This document shows positions 8,240 through 13,624 of a stretch of 23,899 nucleotides of DNA, piece by piece; position 1 is the first letter of the stretch; each line of letters begins with the position of its first letter. A program made the position numbers and the translations under genes. The stretch comes from CAYWXK01 sp964462515. GTDB lineage: Bacteria > Planctomycetota > Phycisphaerae > Sedimentisphaerales > Anaerobacaceae. Where the stretch lies: contig CAYWXK010000051.1 of NCBI GenBank assembly GCA_964462515.1, forward strand, positions 1 to 23,899, given 5' to 3'. Below the pieces are notes generated by a model, which saw nothing but the letters and a program-made list of their open reading frames with translations, made no database searches and was not told where the DNA came from.

Positions 8240-8320
8240 ATGAACTATCTATTCGACACAGAGCACATATCGCAGCACATAGTCAAATTCGGCGTGCACA
8301 TGCGGGTGTGTTTTCTTTAA
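8240..8320 (+). pseudogene. Truncated copy of the start of the 9001-9747 gene (26 codons)
   Basis: The first 19 codons (MNYLFDTEHISQH.VKFGV) match those of the gene at 9001. The first 30 bases are identical, with 5 differences in 57 bases overall; four are silent and one is Ile/Leu. After about residue 22 the sequences diverge and a TAA at 8318 ends the frame. The MNT gene starts 15 bases later. It is either a decayed fragment left by insertion or recombination, or a short leader peptide; the silent pattern of differences means this is not a fresh duplication. Confidence 0.75.
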
Positions 8321-8335
8321 TATCGTGCTGATGCT

Positions 8336-8626
8336 ATGAAAAAACTGAACGAATTTAAAGAAATAATCAAGTTGCACAGACATCAATTGCAGCAAAAATT
8401 TAAGGTTAAAAGCATAGCTATTTTCGGCTCTTACACAAAAAACGAGCAAACCGACCAAAGTGATGTCGATATCTTAGTTGAGTTCGAAGAACCCGTCGGG
8501 CTTCTTTTTGTTCACCTCGCCGATTTCTTGGAAGAAATCCTCGGAGCCAAAGTTGACCTGTTAACCCCCGATGCTATTAAGCCTAACAGACACAAATATA
8601 TAATGGAAGGCTTAAGCTATGTCTGA
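8336..8626 (+). CDS. mntA: MntA-like minimal nucleotidyltransferase, antitoxin of an MNT/HEPN pair
   Basis: This 96-aa protein has the minimal nucleotidyltransferase signature GSYTKNEQTDQSDVDILVEF, with G31-S32 and the metal-binding D43-x-D45. It then has VDLLTPDAIKP, typical of the family. In characterised pairs the MNT protein neutralises the HEPN RNase partner, by AMP transfer to a tyrosine near its active site. The length is normal and all visible catalytic residues are present, so it looks intact. It overlaps the downstream hepT remnant by 8 bases, the usual arrangement. Because that partner is broken, this is now an antitoxin without a functional local toxin. It could be selected as an anti-toxin against related systems, or be on its way to loss. 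Confidence 0.88.
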   Translation: MKKLNEFKEIIKLHRHQLQQKFKVKSIAIFGSYTKNEQTDQSDVDILVEFEEPVGLLFVHLADFLEEILGAKVDLLTPDAIKPNRHKYIMEGLSYV

Positions 8627-8971
8627 GAGGAGCTGGAGACTTTTCTTAGAGGATGTTCTGGAAAGCATCGACCTGATAGAAGCCTATACCGCAAATATGA
8701 AGCTCGACAATTTCAAAAAGGATAGAAAAACAATAGATGCGGTCGTAAGAAACTTTGAAATAATCGGCGAAGCATCCAACAATATACAGAAACCATAAGG
8801 CAAAAGTATTGCCGGATTGATTAGAAAGGGATTGTCGGTCTCAGAAATAGAATCGCTCACGAATATTTTGGAATAAGCACATCGGTTATCTGGTATATAA
8901 TTGAAAAAGAACTTTCAGAATTGAAGGCTCAATTGAAACAAATCTTGGATACCGAGACAGAAAGCCGATGA
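8619..8971 (+). pseudogene. hepT: HepT-like HEPN toxin, disrupted by a frameshift and a nonsense codon
   Basis: From ATG 8619 the frame reads MSERSWRLFLEDVLESIDLI...VVRNFEIIGEASNNI, a typical HepT/DUF86 N-terminus, and stops at TAA 8796-8798 after 59 codons. Shifting by one base near 8786-8794 restores family sequence (IRQKYCRID-stop-KGIVGLRNRIAHEYFGIS...) down to TGA 8969-8971. A TAG at 8822-8824 stands where the family normally has Trp. The RNase motif RNRIAH and the following Tyr (HEYF), the residue modified by MNT partners, are still encoded downstream. Two independent lesions make a sequencing error less likely. Restored, the protein would be about 117 aa, normal for HepT. Confidence 0.85.
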
Positions 8972-9000
8972 CCTCTGTCTTGTAATTGAGTGCCAAAGTA

Positions 9001-9747
9001 ATGAACTATCTATTCGACACAGAGCACATATCACAGCATTTAGTGAAATTTGGCGTGAACATCCAGCCTGCCTTCTCGCCGAAGGACGACAAAACAAAAC
9101 TGCAGGACTACTGCAACTGGCTGATAGAGCAGTTCCCGCAGGTATTCGAAACCCTTATGGCAGGCCCAAACCTGCTGCAGATACAAAAAGTCTTCATTTT
9201 AGCAGGCGCCAAACGCCTCGATATGCCTACATTTGTCCTGACCCCTCGCGGCCCGGTCATCACTATTCCGCAGCGTATATTTATCGACCAGCCCACCGAC
9301 ATCGACATCACTGACAAAGACAAGATATTTCGCCGAAGCCTCGATGAGCTTCACACAAGATTCGCAGACAAAAAAGTCCTGCGGGTCGGCGTAGTCCACG
9401 AGCTTGTCTTCGACACAGGCCAGTTAAACTCGCTCGAAATAGTAACCAGCATCCTGAAAAATGAGCTTTGGCGGGATGAGGCAAAAAGCATTCGCATCAT
9501 TCTCGAGATGCCCAGAGAAGGAAAGAACGTCAATCTTGAAATCCGGCCGACCTATGTAACACGGACTGCCTCGATTAGCGAAAATCTGCCTGCCCAGGAT
9601 ATGAAATTCGGCATAGTAGTAAATGTGGATATTAATAATCAACAAATCAAGGCCGACCTGACTAAAGCCGAAGTGAACGACATCCTCACCTTTGCCAACG
9701 ACTTTGTCCCCGAAGAGCTAATCAAATTCCTAAACAACGAATATTAA
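9001..9747 (+). CDS. Uncharacterised 248-aa cytoplasmic protein
   Basis: The start is taken at ATG 9001 because the truncated copy at 8240 begins with the same MNYLF; a TTG at 8986 is an alternative that adds five residues. No signal peptide or membrane segment is visible. The protein alternates alpha and beta stretches (VLTPRGPVITIPQRIFID, KKVLRVGVVHELVFDTG, MKFGIVVNVDINNQQIKADLT) and is rich in charged residues. I do not recognise the family; strands such as VHELVFDTGQL and FGIVVNVDI suggest a mixed alpha/beta fold. Transcription may now depend on read-through from the promoter at 8171 across the MNT/HEPN remnant. Confidence 0.75.
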   Translation: MNYLFDTEHISQHLVKFGVNIQPAFSPKDDKTKLQDYCNWLIEQFPQVFETLMAGPNLLQIQKVFILAGAKRLDMPTFVLTPRGPVITIPQRIFIDQPTDIDITDKDKIFRRSLDELHTRFADKKVLRVGVVHELVFDTGQLNSLEIVTSILKNELWRDEAKSIRIILEMPREGKNVNLEIRPTYVTRTASISENLPAQDMKFGIVVNVDINNQQIKADLTKAEVNDILTFANDFVPEELIKFLNNEY

Positions 9748-10014
9748 ACGACTGTAGTTCGTCACTCGTATCTCGCATTTCGTATAGAGCAGCAGTCAGG
9801 TATTCCAGTGTCTTACACCTTTATCCGCAAGACTCCGAGACTGCGGGTGCAGACTAATTTTTAAACTTTTAGCTATTCCCTATCTGTAAAACTACTAGAT
9901 TTTGCATTTTGTCTTCTAAATTCTCTATTTCCCACTCAAGCTTGTCGGTTTTCGCCCGATAATATAATTTGATGAGCAAAAAGCCCGCAGCAGAAAGTCT
10001 GAACGCTATGAGCG
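9748..10014. other. Non-coding stretch with a dispersed repeat at its start
   Basis: Just after the stop, TTCGTCACTCGTATCTCGCA and the following TTTCGTAT (about 9757-9784) match, in reverse complement, the CGA-type repeat at 158-190. A small hairpin CCGCA/TGCGG spans about 9827-9848. The rest is AT-rich with no supportable gene. A TATAAT-like box near 9962 has only a weak partner and is not called as a promoter. Confidence 0.5.
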
Positions 10015-10075
10015 CAAAAAAAGAACAGGGCTGAGGTGCGGAGGGAGAGGAAAAGCGAGATAAGCCTCAGCCCTG
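10015..10075 (-). terminator. Rho-independent terminator hairpin 1 with C/U-rich loop
   Basis: An 11-bp perfect stem (10026-10036 with 10065-10075) encloses a 28-nt loop. On the minus strand it is followed by TTCTTTTTTT. The loop is much larger than in an ordinary terminator and is nearly all C and U for half its length on this strand. Confidence 0.65.
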
Positions 10076-10189
10076 TCGTTGGCTAATTCAAATATACTAA
10101 AAAGCCTCTAAAAAGCAATACTAATTGTTAGCAAAAATTGTTCAACCCCGGCTAATGCTAATTCAATAAAACCTACCCTCGAGGTTGGT
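10015..10189 (-). ncRNA. Candidate small RNA (about 175 nt) ending in a C/U-loop terminator hairpin
   Basis: On the minus strand a well-formed promoter (-35 at 10219-10224) predicts a start near 10185-10189. The transcript would run through an AT-rich non-coding leader to an 11-bp perfect stem (CAGGGCTGAGG, arms at 10065-10075 and 10026-10036). A T-rich run at 10015-10025 follows (TTCTTTTTTT in RNA sense). The 28-nt loop reads CCTCTCCCTCCGC on this strand, containing CCTCC, the complement of a Shine-Dalgarno sequence. No ORF of useful length lies inside. Two related terminator hairpins lie at 10451-10504 and 10797-10851. No match to a known RNA family is recognised. Confidence 0.6.
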
Positions 10190-10192
10190 AAT

Positions 10193-10224
10193 ATTATATT
10201 ACTCTTAATCGCGTCTATTGTCAA
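10193..10224 (-). promoter_or_regulatory. Minus-strand sigma-70 type promoter for the candidate small RNA
   Basis: Read on the minus strand, a perfect TTGACA at 10219-10224 is followed after 17 bases by TAATAT (10196-10201). An overlapping TATAAT (10193-10198) lies at a 20-base spacing. No minus-strand protein gene follows within range, so a non-coding transcript is the simplest reading. Confidence 0.65.
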
Positions 10225-10450
10225 GAATAATTTTATATATTTTTATCCTGACCGCCACATTTTTTTCCTGCAAAATAAAAAATTTTTTCTACTCGCCCCT
10301 GCCTGGCTCCTCTTGCAGGCAATATCCTCAAAATCGATGGGTATTCTGGTTTCCTGCAATTATAAGACTGCAAGTCTTTACCGCAGCTGCATTTATTGGT
10401 TGTAGCTCACCAACAGACCCCGCCCAGCAAATATCAACATAAAAGCGCAA
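10225..10450. other. Non-coding stretch, no supportable gene
   Basis: AT-rich runs (10230-10290) are followed by a GC-richer part with a short palindrome AAGACTGCAAGTCTT at about 10364-10378. A plus-strand open frame here ends in FIGCSSPTDPAQQIST, which looks like a lipobox. It lacks a credible start and ribosome binding site, and its upstream part has no protein character, so it is not called as a gene. Confidence 0.4.
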
Positions 10451-10504
10451 AATAAAAAGGGCTGAGGTCAGGAGGAACGGAGGGAACTTTTGGAACCTCA
10501 GCCC
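10451..10504 (-). terminator. Rho-independent terminator hairpin 2 with C/U-rich loop
   Basis: A 10-bp perfect stem GGGCTGAGGT/ACCTCAGCCC (10459-10468 with 10495-10504) has a 26-nt loop. On the minus strand it is followed by TTTTTATTTTGCGC, the same trailing sequence as hairpin 1 (TTTTTTTGCGC). The loop contains CCTCC and CCTCCT on the minus strand. A possible minus-strand promoter (TTGGAA 10648-10653, TATAAC 10624-10629, 18-base spacing) would give a transcript of about 165 nt, close to that of the first candidate RNA. Confidence 0.6.
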
Positions 10505-10563
10505 ATAATCCATTAGTAACCCATACGCTACAGGCCTATAAAAGTTCACCTTTTTTTAGCCAA

Positions 10564-10737
10564 TTATTTAAACCGCATCGCAGCCCGCTCAAACGCCTTA
10601 TCCTGCATCTGCTCAGAAAATCGGTTATAATCCTGTGGCCAATACAGTTCCAACCCACCCTTCAGCCGGTCAGCCCAATCCCCTGCCCGCTGATTTCTAT
10701 CCCCTGACTTCTGATTGATTATGCTCCAATTAGGCAA
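10564..10737 (-). CDS. Possible small ORF or gene remnant (57 codons, TTG start)
   Basis: On the minus strand the frame between the TAA just upstream and TAA 10564-10566 reads MPNWSIINQKSGDRNQRAGD, then WADRLKGGLELYWPQDYNRF, then SEQMQDKAFERAAMRFK. The second half has the composition of a real soluble protein. The first half (INQKSGDRNQRAG) reads through TCAGAAGTCAGGGGATAGAAA-type sequence that looks like a dispersed repeat. There is no ATG near the start and no ribosome binding site. Hairpin 2 lies 60 bases downstream and could terminate it. It is more likely a 3' gene remnant joined to a repeat than a working gene. Confidence 0.3.
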   Translation of the reverse strand: MPNWSIINQKSGDRNQRAGDWADRLKGGLELYWPQDYNRFSEQMQDKAFERAAMRFK

Positions 10738-10771
10738 TTTTTGTTATATGACAAACGAAGATAAATTGCCT
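10732..10771. repeat. 9-bp inverted repeat around a possible minus-strand promoter
   Basis: AGGCAATTT (10732-10740) and AAATTGCCT (10763-10771) are perfectly complementary and 22 bases apart. A minus-strand TTGAAA (10781-10786) with TATCTT (10758-10763), spacing 17, overlaps the right arm. The repeat could be an operator or an RNA hairpin at the start of that transcript. Confidence 0.4.
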
Positions 10772-10796
10772 TTAAGCATATTTCAAAAAAAGCCGT

Positions 10797-10851
10797 AAAA
10801 AATTGGGCTGGGGTCGGGAGAGAGGAAAGAGGAGTCTATAAACCCCAGCCC
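10797..10851 (-). terminator. Rho-independent terminator hairpin 3 with C/U-rich loop
   Basis: A 10-bp perfect stem GGGCTGGGGT/ACCCCAGCCC (10805-10814 with 10842-10851) has a 27-nt loop. On the minus strand it is followed by AATTTTTTAC. The loop reads CTCCTCTTTCCTCTCTCCC on that strand. Against hairpins 1 and 2 the stem has a matched change on both sides (GCTGAGG/CCTCAGC to GCTGGGG/CCCCAGC), i.e. a covarying base pair. No upstream minus-strand promoter is clear. Confidence 0.55.
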
Positions 10852-11087
10852 GTGGTTTCGCTAAAATCTACTACGAGTTCAGCGCACAGAAGTTCGATGC
10901 CCGACAATTTCGTAAACAGAATATATCCGGTATCTTACATTCAGTTATGACATCTAACCGTCCCACGGTTTTTCCGTGCAAATTTTTTGCTTGCCTTTTG
11001 CTGTGATTTTGCTTTCATAGTTATGCGGAATTGTCATAATAGTTTTTTATATTCGACTTTTTGTGTGTCTGATAGTTTTAGATTTAA
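10852..11087. other. Non-coding stretch before the small lipoprotein
   Basis: This stretch holds a short hairpin CACGG-TTTTT-CCGTG (about 10972-10986) followed by A/T-rich sequence, then an AT-rich stretch. Plus- and minus-strand frames of 25-50 codons exist but have no start signals or recognisable protein character. No gene is called. Confidence 0.4.
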
Positions 11088-11110
11088 CCCGCTCAAGGCG
11101 GGGGCTTTTT
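11088..11110 (+). terminator. Terminator-like hairpin 18 bases upstream of the small lipoprotein gene
   Basis: CCCGC (11088-11092), loop TCAAG, GCGGG (11098-11102), then GGCTTTTT. It has the form of an intrinsic terminator, but its T run ends only 17 bases before the ATG at 11128, leaving no space for a promoter between them. It may be an attenuator in the leader of that gene, or the end of an unseen upstream plus-strand RNA. Confidence 0.5.
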
Positions 11111-11127
11111 AATGAAAGGGCTTAAAA

Positions 11128-11259
11128 ATGAAAAAACTAATTTGTGCGATTTTAACAATCCTGCTCACAACGGTACTACTTCTGGGTGGCTGCAAGGCCA
11201 AAAAACAACCTGCCGAACCTAACAAAGCAGCGAAACCGGCGCCAACCGCACCAAAGTAA
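11128..11259 (+). CDS. Very small lipoprotein (43 aa)
   Basis: ATG 11128 to TAA 11257-11259 reads MKKLICAILTILLTTVLLLG, then GCKAKKQPAEPNKAAKPAPT, then APK. This is a textbook lipoprotein signal: KK, a hydrophobic core, and lipobox LLGGC. After lipidation and cleavage only about 22 residues remain, rich in Pro, Ala and Lys. Such entericidin-sized lipoproteins usually sit in the envelope, and their roles are often unknown. GAAAGGG at 11114-11120 is a good ribosome binding site at 7-base spacing. The gene is followed by a noncoding region with a large inverted repeat and then another lipoprotein-type gene. Confidence 0.8.
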   Translation: MKKLICAILTILLTTVLLLGGCKAKKQPAEPNKAAKPAPTAPK

Positions 11260-11426
11260 GTAATACAAAATAGAAAAAACTTTGCGCCCTCGATAAATCG
11301 GGGTAGATGACGGTTAGTGCTTTACTGCTGCTCAAATGAATTGCCTTGATGTTTCAGCGGTTTTTTGAGCCATCAGAATCAAACCGACAGGTAATAGAAT
11401 CAGTCTGTGGTAAAGTGCTTTTTATC
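11260..11426. other. Intergenic stretch between two lipoprotein genes
   Basis: No gene is seen. It holds a long-range complementarity GCTCAA...TTGAGC (about 11327-11372) and ends in AGTGCTTTTTATC just before the large inverted repeat. Confidence 0.4.
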
Positions 11427-11532
11427 GGCCATCCTTTCGATTATGGTAACGATTGTTTTTTCCAAAGCACAACCATACCTACTTATGGCTGTGAATGGTT
11501 TTTTTGACGTCGTTACCATAGAAAGGATGGCC
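11427..11532. repeat. 106-bp element with long inverted-repeat arms and an internal terminator-like hairpin
   Basis: The left arm GGCCATCCTTTC-GAT-TATGGTAACGA (11427-11452) pairs with the right arm TCGTTACCATA-GAAAGGATGGCC (11510-11532). It is perfect except for three unpaired bases. Inside, CCATA/TATGG and alternatively AACCAT (11471-11476)/ATGGTT (11495-11500) can pair. The latter runs straight into a seven-T stretch, giving a terminator form. The whole folds as one extended hairpin. It could be a miniature inverted-repeat element, a structured RNA, or a terminator/antiterminator between the two lipoprotein genes. Confidence 0.7.
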
Positions 11533-11596
11533 AGATTTTTATCGCTGCTTATGCTTAGCCCGCCAAACACAAAAATTTAATGATAAGGATATTGAA

Positions 11597-12046
11597 ATGA
11601 AAAAATTCCTCCACATAACACTGGCAACCCTGCTGATACTTACTGCCATCCCAAGTGGCTGTAAGCACAAAGAGAAAACGCCGTCTCAGGGCAACCCCCA
11701 GGCAGAAAAATTAGCTACGGAAGCAGCAGCCGACTGGCTGGAGCTTGTCGATACCGAACAATACGACCAGAGCTGGCAGCAGGCAGCAGGATTCTTCCAG
11801 AATGCCGTCAAAAAAGACGACTGGCAACAATCGCTCCAGGCGTTTAGAGAACCCCTCGGTAAAATCGTCTCGCGAAAACTCATCTTCACACATTACACTA
11901 CATCGGCCCCAGGAGCACCAGATGGCCAGTACGTCATAATTCAATACGACAGCAGTTTCGAAAACAAAAAGTCCGCTGTTGAAACTGTAACCCCTATGCT
12001 GGATAAAGATGGCAAATGGAAAGTCTCCGGCTACTATATCAGGTAA
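11597..12046 (+). CDS. DUF4019-family exported protein, probable lipoprotein
   Basis: The 149-aa product has MKKFLHITLATLLILTAIPS as its signal, with Cys22 in AIPSGC. The lipobox is imperfect (Pro at -3), so it is either a lipoprotein or a cleaved secreted protein. The mature part matches DUF4019 features: a W.ELVD..QYD.SW..AA.FF segment, then PLGK..SR, then APGAPDGQYVIIQYDSSFENK, then ETVTPMLDKDGKWKVSGYYI at the end. The family is small and exported, and its function is unknown. ATAAGGA before the ATG is a reasonable ribosome binding site. Confidence 0.82.
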   Translation: MKKFLHITLATLLILTAIPSGCKHKEKTPSQGNPQAEKLATEAAADWLELVDTEQYDQSWQQAAGFFQNAVKKDDWQQSLQAFREPLGKIVSRKLIFTHYTTSAPGAPDGQYVIIQYDSSFENKKSAVETVTPMLDKDGKWKVSGYYIR

Positions 12047-12064
12047 TTAAAAACTGCAACAATC

Positions 12065-12093
12065 TTGCAAACTAACTATAAAACGACTATATT
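12065..12093 (+). promoter_or_regulatory. Promoter for the FG-GAP protein gene
   Basis: TTGCAA (12065-12070) and TATATT (12088-12093) are spaced by 17 bases, with a predicted start near 12100. It lies between the DUF4019 stop and the ATG at 12134, so the downstream gene can be transcribed on its own. Confidence 0.6.
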
Positions 12094-12096
12094 CGC

Positions 12097-12119
12097 AACT
12101 AAACTTATTTTGTTTAGTT
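12097..12119 (+). promoter_or_regulatory. Perfect 8-bp inverted repeat at the transcription start (operator or leader hairpin)
   Basis: AACTAAAC (12097-12104), a seven-base spacer, and GTTTAGTT (12112-12119). It begins three bases after the -10 box and covers the likely start site, then runs into the ribosome binding site AAAGGAG (12121-12127). It could be a repressor operator, or an RNA hairpin that exposes or stabilises the translation start. Confidence 0.5.
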
Positions 12120-12133
12120 AAAAGGAGCTTAAT

Positions 12134-13300
12134 ATGCTTTCCTGTAATTTGCAAAAAACTATACGCCTGACTGCTATCGTTCTGTCAACTCTCCTCCCTT
12201 GCCTGTCGGCCTATGCAGAATTCCCAAAATTTCAATATCACTTGATAGATAAAATCGGCAACCAGATGGGACAGACATCCTTAGTGGACATCGACAAAGA
12301 CGGCGACCTCGACTGGGTTGTCGGCTGCAACGCTGGTGATATATGGTGGTTCGAATACAAAAGCCCCGACAACTGGACAAGACACCTGCTCGGCCAAAAC
12401 GTTCTCACTGAAGTCGGCGGCACTGCTTTTGACGTAGATGGTGACGGCTGGATTGACCAGGTCTCAGGCGGCACCTGGTATCGTAACCCCGGCAACCCTC
12501 GCCAGCAGCAGTTTATAAAATGTCTCAATGGTATTATCCCAAATTCGCACGATAACATCGCCGCCGACATCGACGGCGACAAAAAGCTTGACATAGTAGC
12601 AATGAGCGATAGAAGCGGCCTATTCTGGTACAAAATCCCTGCCGACCCAACCCAAAAATGGATAGAATACAAAATCGGCAATGCAGTCCACGGCGGAATC
12701 GACCCCGCAGGCGCAGGTGACATCGACGGCGATGGTGACACCGACATCGTCCGCTCCAATGTCTGGTTCGAGAACCAGGACGGCAAAGGGACAAAATGGA
12801 TAGAGCATAAAAACATTGATTTCGGCCAAGCTGATGCAAGATACCCGTTTATGACAAAAACGCACGTTGTTGACCTTGATAAAGATGGTGACATCGACAT
12901 CGTCCAGGCCGAAGGCGACTGCGTAAGCGGACGTCTGGCCTGGCACGAAAACACTGACCGCAAAGGACAGCTCTGGACAAGGCACATAATCGCCGACAAA
13001 ACAGGCCAGGACTTCCACTCACTTGCACTGGCAGACTTCGATAACGATGGTGACCTCGATATCTATTCTGGTGGAGGCCCATTCACCGAAGGAACAAGGA
13101 AATCTTTTATATGGGAAAATAAAGACGGCAAAGGCGGTGCCTGGATAATCCACGAAATCATCGCCGACAAACACTGCCACGAAGCAAAGGCTGCCGATGT
13201 TGACGGCGATGGCGACATCGACATCTGCACAAAACCCTGGACAGGCGACGAGCACATCTACCTCCGCAACCTTCTCAAAGAATCAAACAAAAATAGGTAA
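12134..13300 (+). CDS. Secreted FG-GAP/VCBS-repeat beta-propeller protein
   Basis: The 388-aa product has a signal peptide cleaved near AYA-EF (residue ~28). Seven calcium-binding loops of the D.DxDGDxD type follow in order (DIDKDGDLD, DVDGDGWID, DIDGDKKLD, DIDGDGDTD, DLDKDGDID, DFDNDGDLD, DVDGDGDID). They are spaced about 45-60 residues apart with W.E..D..G-type strands between. This fits one complete seven-bladed propeller of the FG-GAP/VCBS type. Such proteins are exported and bind calcium; many contribute to carbohydrate binding or adhesion, but no enzymatic motif is visible here. The repeated GAC/GAT codons also create long spurious frames on the minus strand. Confidence 0.85.
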   Translation: MLSCNLQKTIRLTAIVLSTLLPCLSAYAEFPKFQYHLIDKIGNQMGQTSLVDIDKDGDLDWVVGCNAGDIWWFEYKSPDNWTRHLLGQNVLTEVGGTAFDVDGDGWIDQVSGGTWYRNPGNPRQQQFIKCLNGIIPNSHDNIAADIDGDKKLDIVAMSDRSGLFWYKIPADPTQKWIEYKIGNAVHGGIDPAGAGDIDGDGDTDIVRSNVWFENQDGKGTKWIEHKNIDFGQADARYPFMTKTHVVDLDKDGDIDIVQAEGDCVSGRLAWHENTDRKGQLWTRHIIADKTGQDFHSLALADFDNDGDLDIYSGGGPFTEGTRKSFIWENKDGKGGAWIIHEIIADKHCHEAKAADVDGDGDIDICTKPWTGDEHIYLRNLLKESNKNR

Positions 13301-13330
13301 ACGTTCACGGGGGCGAAACGGCGTTTTTTT

Positions 13331-13443
13331 GTCATTGCGAGCCCCCGCGTCTTCCTGTCGGAAGACAGGAGCGGGGACGAAGCAATCCCAAATTTTCGCA
13401 GCAGAGAGATTGCCACACTCAGCTTTGCCTCGCTCGCAATGAC
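13331..13443. repeat. Dispersed GTCATTGCGAG repeat (long, palindromic form)
   Basis: It opens with GTCATTGCGAG and closes with its reverse complement CTCGCAATGAC (13433-13443), so the 113-bp unit has 11-bp inverted ends. Inside are CCTGTC-GGAA-GACAGG, GAAGCAATC and GAGATTGCCACA. The first half matches 5228-5287. It lies just after the FG-GAP gene stop. The remaining bases up to the promoter at 13508 show nothing else. Confidence 0.8.
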
Positions 13444-13507
13444 GGCGGGCTTTTTGTTTCTCGCTTCAAGTTTTACACTTCTAAAGCCAAATCTCAAAAA
13501 CCTACCG

Positions 13508-13536
13508 TTGACGAAACAGCCCTATTCGACTATCCT
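13508..13536 (+). promoter_or_regulatory. Promoter of the membrane protein gene, near-duplicate of the aspS promoter
   Basis: TTGACG (13508-13513) and TATCCT (13531-13536) are spaced by 17 bases. Over the 29 bases from -35 to -10 it matches the promoter at 14366-14394 at 26 positions, including almost the whole spacer (ACTATTCGAC-type core). Downstream in the leader, AGGTA-CTTTA-TACCT forms a small hairpin at about 13578-13592. Confidence 0.65.
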
Positions 13537-13624
13537 GAAATATATGAAATAGCGGTTCGGTGAAATAAATTGTCAAGAGGTACTTTATACCTGAGAACCT
13601 CCAAATAAGAAAGAAAGATGCCAA

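Noticed and set aside
9962..9967. TATAAT box on the plus strand as a promoter for the hairpin region
   Set aside because: The best upstream -35 candidate (TTGTCG) is at an unfavourable 15-base spacing, and the T runs show the hairpins terminate minus-strand RNA.
10218..10442. Plus-strand frame ending in a lipobox-like AAFIGCSSPTDPAQQIST
   Set aside because: The only start is a TTG inside the minus-strand promoter, there is no ribosome binding site, and residues before the lipobox (SPLPGSSCRQYPQNRW) do not form a signal peptide.
10026..10851. The three GGGCTGAGG hairpins as a CRISPR array or direct repeats
   Set aside because: Spacing is irregular (about 430 and 350 bases), the loops differ, and each unit is a hairpin followed by a T run; this is not a repeat-spacer array.
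10855..11020. Plus-strand frame AKIYYEFSAQKFDARQFRKQ... and minus-strand frame MKAKSQQKASKKFARKN...
   Set aside because: Both are short, with weak or absent start signals and no family resemblance; the second ends after 25 codons.
11427..11532. Inverted repeat as the ends of an insertion sequence
   Set aside because: The interior is only about 60 bases and encodes no transposase; at most a non-autonomous element.
12238..13257. Several long open frames on the minus strand across the FG-GAP gene
   Set aside because: They arise from the repeated GAC/GAT/GGC codons of the calcium loops read backwards; they have no start signals and their translations are low-complexity (Ser/Pro or Cys/Arg-rich).
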